Positions 1 to 4,898 of a stretch of 8,502 nucleotides of DNA are shown here, piece by piece. The notes beneath the pieces were generated by a model. That model ran no database searches, was not told where the DNA came from, and saw only the letters and a list, made by a program, of their open reading frames with translations. The stretch comes from Actinomycetales bacterium (GTDB taxonomy: Bacteria; Actinomycetota; Actinomycetes; Actinomycetales; Cellulomonadaceae), in assembly GCA_012514545.1 (NCBI GenBank), contig JAAZAC010000047.1, forward strand, positions 1 through 8,502, in the 5' to 3' direction. The first letter of the stretch is position 1. Each line of letters begins with the position of its first letter. A program made the position numbers and the translations under genes.

Positions 1-210
1 CTGTCGACCCGGCTGCGCGACGCGATCGTGCTGTGGACGGGCCGGCCGGGCGCCGCGATGGGCGACGTCCTCCCGCACGACCGCCGCGCCCTCAACGGGC
101 TCGCCCGCATGCTCGGCTACCCGCCGGCGTCGGGCGGCGAGCTCGAGGAGCGCTACCTGCGCTCCGGCCGACGCGCCCGGGCCGTCATGGAGCGGGTCTT
201 CTACGGCTAG
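1..210 (+). CDS. glnE: Glutamine synthetase adenylyltransferase/deadenylyltransferase, C-terminal end (partial)
   Basis: Only the last 69 residues are in the window; the frame is open through base 1, so the start lies to the left. GlnE attaches AMP to, and removes it from, a tyrosine of glutamine synthetase in the cytoplasm, tuning nitrogen assimilation. The visible part has the ending typical of actinobacterial GlnE: an LRDAIVLWTG-like segment, then a helical LARMLGYPP block, and a terminal RRARAVMERVFYG motif close to the RRTRRARAVVERVFWG-type ends I know from the family. These residues belong to the helical domain after the second nucleotidyltransferase domain, so no catalytic residue can be checked. 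The in-frame GTG at 28 is internal. A glutamine synthetase gene lies at the other end of the window, which supports the call. It converges on the CoA-binding protein gene with 42 bases between stops. Confidence 0.85.
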   Translation: MSTRLRDAIVLWTGRPGAAMGDVLPHDRRALNGLARMLGYPPASGGELEERYLRSGRRARAVMERVFYG

Positions 211-225
211 GGCCTCCTGGAGGCC
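211..225 (+). terminator. Short palindrome after glnE, possible terminator
   Basis: Immediately after the glnE stop, GGCCTCC and GGAGGCC flank a single central T, so the strand can fold as a 5-bp stem with a 5-base loop. It sits in the 42-base convergent gap between glnE and the CoA-binding protein gene, where a bidirectional terminator would be expected. A second short GC-rich stem (GCTCC/GGAGC) lies at about 230-252. No T-tract follows either stem, so termination is an inference. Confidence 0.3.
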
Positions 226-252
226 GTCGGCTCCGCCGGCGCCGCCGGGAGC

Positions 253-663
253 TCAGAGGCCGCGCTTGCGGCCCTCGATCTTCGGGCAGGTCCCCGTGAC
301 GACGCCGAGCCCCGCCGCCCGGGCACGTTCCGCCGCCTCGTCGTCGACGACGTCGAGCTGGAACCAGACGGCCTTCGCGCCGACGGCGATCGCCTCGTCG
401 ACGATGGCACCGGCCCGGCTGGAGTTGACGAACAGGTCGACGACGTCGATCGGGCCGGGCACGTCGGAGAGCCGGGCGTAGCCGCGCTCGCCGTGCACGG
501 TCTCGGCGCGCGGGTGCACCGGCACGATCGTGTGCCCGAGCGCCTGGAGGTACGCCGCGACCCCGTACGCGGGCCGGTGCTCGTTCGTCGACAGGCCGAC
601 CACCGCCCAGCGGCCGGGCAGGGTGAGCAGCCGGTCGATGAGGACGGCGTCGTCGTCGTGCAT
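253..663 (-). CDS. CoA-binding domain protein, YccU family
   Basis: A 136-residue protein that is essentially one Rossmann-like CoA_binding domain, the usual size for the YccU family. Visible landmarks are RWAVVGLSTNEHRPAYGVAAYL near residues 18-39 (the glycine-rich nucleotide-binding turn and following helix, here split as RWAVVGLS and NEHRPAYG), TIVPVHP at 45-51, PIDVVDLF at 71-78, AIAVGAKAVWFQL at 91-103 and a conserved CPKIE near residue 126. The family resembles the CoA-binding part of succinyl-CoA synthetase alpha but lacks the catalytic histidine domain. Its physiological role is not established. The ATG at 663 was chosen because the domain begins right after it and the longer open frame upstream crosses the repeat-rich non-coding stretch. 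Only a weak GGA stands upstream as a Shine-Dalgarno. It follows the ligase/polymerase genes on the same strand but after a 194-base gap, so it is probably a separate unit. Confidence 0.85.
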   Translation of the reverse strand: MHDDDAVLIDRLLTLPGRWAVVGLSTNEHRPAYGVAAYLQALGHTIVPVHPRAETVHGERGYARLSDVPGPIDVVDLFVNSSRAGAIVDEAIAVGAKAVWFQLDVVDDEAAERARAAGLGVVTGTCPKIEGRKRGL

Positions 664-743
664 ACGTCCAGGGAAGCACGCGGGACGGGCCGTTGCCCTC
701 GGACCTCCGGCCCACGCTGCCCGCGGCACACCCCACCCCTGCG

Positions 744-781
744 CAGAGTGGAACGATCTGCTGGCATCTCGTTCCACTCTG
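744..781. repeat. Perfect 13-bp inverted repeat with 12-base spacer
   Basis: The left arm is CAGAGTGGAACGA at 744-756 and the right arm TCGTTCCACTCTG at 769-781; the arms are exact reverse complements. They lie between the 3' end of the ligD-type polymerase gene and the 5' end of the CoA-binding protein gene, both on the - strand. The arms are less GC-rich than their surroundings. As RNA this would be a strong stem-loop, either a terminator for the upstream NHEJ genes or a regulatory structure. As DNA it could be a dyad operator. Which of these it is cannot be decided here. Confidence 0.7.
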
Positions 782-798
782 GGTGCCACCGCCTCGTT

Positions 799-809
799 TC
801 GTTCCACTC
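799..809. repeat. Third copy of the TCGTTCCACTC 11-mer
   Basis: TCGTTCCACTC here is identical to the core of the right arm of the inverted repeat at 769-779 and is offset from it by exactly 30 bases. It gives a cluster of three copies (one forward, two reverse) within 66 bases. I saw no further copy elsewhere in the window when reading by eye. Confidence 0.65.
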
Positions 810-812
810 CGC

Positions 813-848
813 GGGGTGGGCGGGGCGGAGAGGGCGGGGCGGGGTGGG
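813..848 (+). other. Dense G-tract run, potential G-quadruplex
   Basis: Seven runs of three or more G fall in 36 bases (813-816, 818-820, 822-825, 832-834, 836-839, 841-844, 846-848), with loops of one base except the 6-base loop at 826-831. This satisfies the usual G3+N1-7 quadruplex pattern more than once. It begins about ten bases past the stop of the polymerase gene. The G-rich strand is the template strand for that gene, so its transcript would be C-rich here. Folding is predicted, not shown. Confidence 0.5.
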
Positions 849-857
849 CGGCGCGGC

Positions 858-1754
858 TCAGCGGTCGAGCAGGTCGCCGTCGTCCTCGAGGCGGCGGACG
901 ACCTCGTCGGGGGAGAGCTGCCTCATGCCCGGGCCCACCTCGTCCCACGAGCGCGGGGCGGCGACGGCGGGCTGCTCCCGCCCCCGCAGCGAGTAGGGCG
1001 TGATCGTCGTCTTGGCGGGGTGGTTCTGCGACCAGTCGATGAGCACCTTGCCCGGCCGCAGCGCGCGCTTCTGCGTGGCGAGGATGCCCGCGTCGCGCGC
1101 GGCCAGCTCCTCGGCGACGTTGCGTGCGTAGTCGCGGACCTGCATCGCGGTGAGCGACCCGTCGAGCGGGGCGTAGAGCTGCATGCCCTTGCTGCCGCTC
1201 GTCACGGGGTAGGTGGTCGTGAGCCCGTCCTCGGCGAGGCGGTCGGCGACGAGGCGGGCGACGCGCGCGCACTCGTCGAGGCCCGCGGGCGGTCCGGGGT
1301 CGAGGTCCACGACGAGCCGGTCCGGGTTCTGCGGGCGCCCGTCGCGCACGCGCCACTGCGGCGTGTGCAGCTCGAGCGCACTGCCGTTCGCCGCCCAGAC
1401 GAGCGAGGGCAGGTCGTCGAGGAACGGGAAGTCGACGATCGTGCCCTCGTCGTCGTCGCCGTCGCCCTCCGCGCCGCCCGGGCTCGCCGGCAGGCGCTGG
1501 TGGCGCACCCACTCGGGCGCCCCGCTCGGCAGGTTCTTCTCGAAGAAGCGCTCGCCGCCCACGCCCTCCGGCCAGCGGATCCGCGTGACGGGCCGGTCGG
1601 CGAGCTGCCGCAGGAGGGCCGGCGCCACGGCCGTGTAGTAGGCGATGACCTCGGCCTTCGTCATCCCCGTCGGGTAGAGCACGCGGTCGAGGGACGTGAG
1701 CCGCACACGGCGGCCCTCGACGTCGACCCACTGGACCTTGCCCGACGGCGTCAC
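858..1754 (-). CDS. ligD: Stand-alone LigD-type NHEJ polymerase/primase (PolDom)
   Basis: A 298-residue archaeo-eukaryotic primase-type polymerase, close to the polymerase domain of M. tuberculosis LigD over its whole length. It adds nucleotides, typically with a ribonucleotide preference in this family, to fill or extend broken ends before ligation. Visible motifs are RFFEKNLP at 69-76 (nucleotide/5'-phosphate contact region), LELHTPQW at 127-134, VVDLDPG at 148-154 with metal ligands D150 and D152, TSGSKGMQLY at 185-194, and VLIDWSQN at 237-244 with third metal ligand D240, then TTITPYSLRGRE. The family histidine of the SGxKGxH motif is Q192. An acidic Gly/Asp-rich loop at about 93-104 is absent from the mycobacterial protein as I recall it. 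The GTG start overlaps the ligase stop as GTGA and has GGGAGG four bases upstream, so translation is probably coupled. No phosphoesterase or ligase domain is fused. Confidence 0.92.
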   Translation of the reverse strand: MTPSGKVQWVDVEGRRVRLTSLDRVLYPTGMTKAEVIAYYTAVAPALLRQLADRPVTRIRWPEGVGGERFFEKNLPSGAPEWVRHQRLPASPGGAEGDGDDDEGTIVDFPFLDDLPSLVWAANGSALELHTPQWRVRDGRPQNPDRLVVDLDPGPPAGLDECARVARLVADRLAEDGLTTTYPVTSGSKGMQLYAPLDGSLTAMQVRDYARNVAEELAARDAGILATQKRALRPGKVLIDWSQNHPAKTTITPYSLRGREQPAVAAPRSWDEVGPGMRQLSPDEVVRRLEDDGDLLDR

Positions 1755-2713
1755 GGGGCCTCCCACGGGTCGATCGGCACGTCCGTCCGCAGGGCGCGGA
1801 CGGCGGGCTGGCGCAGGCGCCCGCTGCCCAGCCGCTGGAGGTAGGCGACGTCGACGCCGACGCGCGGTTCGCACCACGTGACGCCCCGTGCGTCGGCCGC
1901 GGGGACGGGCTCGGCGAGCGGCGAGGCGGCGCGCGTCAGCCCGGCGAGCGCGCGGGCGAGGTCCTCGCCCCGCCGCCCGCCCAGCCCGCTGCCGGCCCGG
2001 CCGAGGTAGCGCCAGCGGCCGTCGGCGTCGGGCGCGCCGAGGAGGACGGCGCCCAGGCGACCGACCCCTGCCACGGCGGCCCGGCCCGCCTCCCGCGCGC
2101 CCTCCGGCCGCCAGCCGACGACGGCGGCCACCCGCGTGGCGCGGTGGGCCGCCTTCACCCAGTCCGCCGACCGCCGCCCGGGCTGGTAGGTCGAGGAGCG
2201 CCGCTTGGCGACCACGCCCTCGAGCCCGTGCTCGCGCGTGACGTCCCACAGCGGGTCGAGGTCGGGGTAGACGGGCGAGAGCTGCACGCGGTCGGGCAGC
2301 GGCAGGGCCTCGAGCAGCGCACGCCGCTCGTCGAGCGGCCGCCGGGTGACGTCCGTGCCGTCGAGCACGAGGACGTCGAACGCGACGAACGTCACGGGGG
2401 ACCGGGCGGCGAGGCGCCGGGCGCGGGCGGCGTCGCGCACGTGCATGCGCTCGGCGAGGGCCTCGAAGCTCGGCACGGAGCCCGCGAGGACCACGATCTC
2501 GCCGTCGACGACGGCCCCCGGCCACGCCGCGAGACCGGCCAGCTCCGGGTAGGCGACCGTGACGTCCGAGCCCGACCGGGCGCGCAGCCGCAGGGTGCCG
2601 GACGTGGTGTCGGCGAGGGCACGGACGCCGTCCCACTTGACCTCGTAGCGCCAGTCAGGGCCACGGGGGATGTCGGGTTTATCGGCCGCTCGGGTAGCCA
2701 GCATGGGCCGCAC
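1751..2713 (-). CDS. ligD: Stand-alone LigD-type ATP-dependent DNA ligase
   Basis: A 320-residue protein covering the adenylation domain and OB fold of LigD. It seals double-strand breaks with Ku. Visible motifs are EVKWDG at 24-29 with K26 as the AMP-accepting lysine, LRARSGSDVT (motif Ia region), VVDGEIVVLAG (motif III), FVAFDVLVLDG (motif IIIa), LEGVVAKRR (motif IV) and DWVKAAHR (motif V). The OB fold follows, with GRAGSGL and the typical GVTWCEPRVGVDVAY and GRLRQPAVRALR blocks. In motif V the usual second lysine of K-x-K is alanine. The order Lig then Pol matches the fused Bacillus LigD, but here a GTGA overlap separates two genes. The start is GTG at 2713 or ATG at 2704; both begin right at the conserved RPMLAT, and neither has a good Shine-Dalgarno. 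It is divergent from ku. Confidence 0.92.
   Translation of the reverse strand: MRPMLATRAADKPDIPRGPDWRYEVKWDGVRALADTTSGTLRLRARSGSDVTVAYPELAGLAAWPGAVVDGEIVVLAGSVPSFEALAERMHVRDAARARRLAARSPVTFVAFDVLVLDGTDVTRRPLDERRALLEALPLPDRVQLSPVYPDLDPLWDVTREHGLEGVVAKRRSSTYQPGRRSADWVKAAHRATRVAAVVGWRPEGAREAGRAAVAGVGRLGAVLLGAPDADGRWRYLGRAGSGLGGRRGEDLARALAGLTRAASPLAEPVPAADARGVTWCEPRVGVDVAYLQRLGSGRLRQPAVRALRTDVPIDPWEAP
1759..1764 (-). promoter_or_regulatory. Shine-Dalgarno for the polymerase gene inside the ligase gene
   Basis: On the - strand GGGAGG lies four bases before the GTG at 1754, within the last codons of the ligase gene. With the four-base GTGA stop/start overlap it fixes the polymerase start and indicates translational coupling of the two enzymes. 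Confidence 0.6.
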
Positions 2714-2802
2714 GGGTCCATATTGCCTGGTAGGGGGACCGGCGGCACCCGCGGCCGGGTCGACGCCGCGCGCGACGGGACGCCGGCCGAGGAGGAGACG
2801 GG
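2714..2802. promoter_or_regulatory. Divergent ligase/ku promoter region
   Basis: This 89-base gap must hold the promoters for both arms of the NHEJ island. Its only AT-rich patch is TCCATATTGCC at 2717-2727. On the - strand it reads CAATAT (2725-2720), a weak -10-like hexamer fitting A2/T6, placed so that transcription would begin at or next to the GTG at 2713, suggesting a leaderless ligase mRNA. On the + strand CATATT (2719-2724) could be a -10 for ku with a leader of about 70 bases. No convincing -35 or SOS-box-like palindrome was seen. Confidence 0.35.
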
Positions 2803-3783
2803 ATGCGAGCGATCTGGAAGGGTGCGGTCGCCTTCGGGCTGGTCAACGTGCCCGTGAAGGTGTACGCCGCCACAGGCGAGCACAACGTGACCCTGCACCA
2901 GGTCCACCGCGAGGACGGCGGCCGGATCCGCTACAAGAAGGTCTGCAGCATCGACGGCGAGGAGGTCCCGTACGACCAGATCGCCAAGGGCTACGAGACC
3001 GACGACGGCCGCATGGTCGTGCTCACGGACGAGGACCTCGCCCAGCTCCCGCTGGCGACCGAGCGTGAGATCGCCGTCGAGGAGTTCGTGCCCGCCGACC
3101 AGGTCGACCCGATCATGCTGGGCCGCACCTACTACCTCGAGCCGGAGAAGAACGCCGCGAAGCCGTACGCCCTCCTGCGAGAGGCGCTGCAGCAGACCGA
3201 CCGCATGGCGGTGGTGAAGGTCGCGCTGCGCCAGCGCGAGACGATGGCGGTGCTGCGGGTGCGCGGCAAGGTCATCTGCCTGCAGACCCTGCTGTGGCCC
3301 GACGAGATCCGCGAGGCGGACTTCCCGGTGCTCGACGCGGAGGTCACGGTGCGCCCGCAGGAGGCGAAGATGGCCGCCTCCCTCGTGGAGTCGCTGGCCG
3401 CGGACTTCGACCCGTCGGACTTCACCGACTCCTACGCCGAGGCGATGGAGGCGCTCATCGAGGCGAAGGTCAGCTCGGGCGCGACGGTGTCCCTGCCGAC
3501 GCCGGCCGGCGAGGAGGCCGCCGAGGGCGGCGAGGTCGTCGACCTGCTCTCGGCGCTGCAGCGCAGCGTCGAGCGGGCGCGCAAGGCGCGCGGCGGGGCC
3601 GACGACGACGGCGAGGCGGCCGACGGTGCCGACGGCGGCAAGAAGCCCCGCGCCGGGGGCAAGGGCCGCGCCGCGGCGAAGGACGAGGCCACGCCGGCGG
3701 CGTCGTCGCGCGCGAAGGCCGGCGGCGGCAAGGCCGACGCGGACAAGCCCGCGAAGAAGGCGACGCGGCGCCGCGCGTCGTGA
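2803..3783 (+). CDS. ku: Bacterial Ku, NHEJ DNA end-binding protein
   Basis: A 326-residue Ku homodimer subunit that threads onto broken DNA ends and recruits LigD. It starts with the signature MRAIWKGAVAFGLVNVPVKVY. The Ku core then follows, with LHQVHREDGGRIRYKKVC at about 31-48, LTDEDLAQLP, EEFVPADQVDPIMLGRTYYLEP at about 93-114, YALLREAL, and MAVLRVRGKVICLQTLLWPDEIR across 148-170. FTDSYAEAMEALIEAK closes the core. VVDLLSALQRSVERARKARG (245-264) matches the conserved minimal C-terminus that contacts LigD. After it come an acidic Asp/Gly patch and a low-complexity tail rich in Lys, Arg, Ala and Gly to the end. Such basic tails are known to affect DNA retention in other bacterial Ku proteins. 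GGAGGAG at 2791-2797, with ideal spacing, supports the ATG at 2803. It stands head-to-head with the ligase gene and almost touches the PHP gene. Confidence 0.97.
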   Translation: MRAIWKGAVAFGLVNVPVKVYAATGEHNVTLHQVHREDGGRIRYKKVCSIDGEEVPYDQIAKGYETDDGRMVVLTDEDLAQLPLATEREIAVEEFVPADQVDPIMLGRTYYLEPEKNAAKPYALLREALQQTDRMAVVKVALRQRETMAVLRVRGKVICLQTLLWPDEIREADFPVLDAEVTVRPQEAKMAASLVESLAADFDPSDFTDSYAEAMEALIEAKVSSGATVSLPTPAGEEAAEGGEVVDLLSALQRSVERARKARGGADDDGEAADGADGGKKPRAGGKGRAAAKDEATPAASSRAKAGGGKADADKPAKKATRRRAS

Positions 3784-3786
3784 CCC

Positions 3787-4872
3787 GTGGCACCCGAGGG
3801 ACCCGTGGCGGGTGAGGGGAGCGGCCGGGCCGGTCCGCGCGCGGACCGCGAGGTGACGCGGCACGACGTCGTGCGCGCGCTGCACCGGATCGCGCAGCTC
3901 CTCGAGCGGCAGGGCGAGGCGCGCTACCGCTCGCGCGCGTACCGGCGCTCGGGCGACGTCCTGGCCGCCCTGCCCGACGACGAGTGGCGGGCCCGGGCGC
4001 GCGAGGGCCGGTTCCGCGACCTGCCCGGCGTGGGCGAGAGCACCGCGGCGGTCGTCGCCGCCGTGCTCGCGGGCGAGGTGCCGCCGCAGCTCCAGGGCGT
4101 GGTGGGGCCGCAGGAGGCGGCGACGGAGGCGGGCCGCGCCCTGCGGGCCGCGATCCGCGGGGACCTGCACGCGCACACGGACGCGTCCGACGGCGTCGCC
4201 CCCCTCGACGTCATGGCGCGCGCGGGCGTGGAGGCGGGCCACGAGTACCTCGCGATCACCGACCACTCGCCGCGCCTGACGGTCGCCAACGGGCTGTCGC
4301 CCGAGCGGCTGCGGGCGCAGATCGAGCAGATCGACCGGGCGAACGAGGGGTTGGCGCCGTTCCGGCTGCTGCGGGGCATCGAGGTGGACATCCTCGACGA
4401 CGGCACGCTCGACCAGGAGCCCGAGCTGCTGGGCCGGCTCGACGTGGTGGTCGCGTCCGTGCACTCCAGGCTGCGCATGGACCGCGCCGCGATGACCCGG
4501 CGGATGGTCGCGGCCGTCGAGCAGCCGTGGACCGACGTGCTCGGGCACTGCACGGGCCGCAAGGTGCGCGGGCGCGAGCGGCCGCAGAGCGAGTTCGACC
4601 CCGAGGCGGTGTTCGCCGCGTGCGCGCGGCACGGCGTCGCGGTCGAGGTCAACTGCCAGCCCGAGCGCCAGGATCCGCCCGACGAGCTCATCGACGCCGC
4701 CGCGGCCGCCGGGTGCCTGTTCAGCATCGACACGGACGCCCATGCGCCGGGCGAGCTCGACTGGCTCGTGGACGGCTGCGACCGGCTGGCGGCGCGGGGC
4801 GTCCCGGCGGACCGCGTGGTCACGACGTGGCCGGTGGAGCGCCTGCTGGAGTGGTCGTCGCGGCGTGCCTGA
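3787..4872 (+). CDS. PolX-like PHP-domain protein lacking the polymerase core
   Basis: A 361-residue protein with the two outer modules of bacterial family X DNA polymerases. Residues about 23-100 match the 8-kDa/helix-hairpin-helix domain: VTRHDVVRALHRIAQLLE, a YRSRAYRRSGDVL segment and the HhH motif LPGVGESTAAVV. Residues about 124-355 are a PHP metallo-domain with all nine metal ligands: H128 and H130 in DLHAHT, D135, H160 in TDHS, E199 in GIEVD, H226, H254, D317 and H319 in DTDAH. The nucleotidyltransferase palm and fingers are absent. In PolX the PHP domain acts as a 3'-5' exonuclease and 3'-end-processing enzyme, so a DNA 3'-end-cleaning role is likely; activity is inferred. The GTG start at 3787 is three bases after the ku stop. 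GTG 3805, preceded by GAGGGA, and GTG 3853, at the domain edge, are alternatives. It is probably co-transcribed with ku. Confidence 0.85.
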   Translation: MAPEGPVAGEGSGRAGPRADREVTRHDVVRALHRIAQLLERQGEARYRSRAYRRSGDVLAALPDDEWRARAREGRFRDLPGVGESTAAVVAAVLAGEVPPQLQGVVGPQEAATEAGRALRAAIRGDLHAHTDASDGVAPLDVMARAGVEAGHEYLAITDHSPRLTVANGLSPERLRAQIEQIDRANEGLAPFRLLRGIEVDILDDGTLDQEPELLGRLDVVVASVHSRLRMDRAAMTRRMVAAVEQPWTDVLGHCTGRKVRGRERPQSEFDPEAVFAACARHGVAVEVNCQPERQDPPDELIDAAAAAGCLFSIDTDAHAPGELDWLVDGCDRLAARGVPADRVVTTWPVERLLEWSSRRA

Positions 4873-4898
4873 CGCCGCCGCGGAGTACCGTCGTAGGC

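Noticed and set aside
744..809. CRISPR array or SOS box
   Set aside because: Only three short copies in mixed orientation with unequal spacing, no cas genes, and no match to the actinobacterial TCGAAC/GTTCGA LexA site.
744..857. Insertion-sequence remnant
   Set aside because: No transposase fragment or target-site duplication accompanies the inverted repeat, and the arms are only 12 bases apart.
253..1731. A long fusion of polymerase-region sequence to the CoA-binding protein
   Set aside because: The frame stays open through non-coding repeats only because of GC bias; the CoA-binding domain begins at the ATG at 663.
858..2636. A single 592-residue Lig-Pol protein in the polymerase frame
   Set aside because: Upstream of 1754 this frame is not the ligase frame and reads as Arg/Pro/Ala-rich noise; the real ligase is in another frame and ends at 1751.
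3787..4872. Histidinol-phosphatase (HisJ-type PHP)
   Set aside because: The N-terminal PolX-type 8-kDa/HhH module and the location next to ku point to DNA-end processing rather than histidine synthesis.
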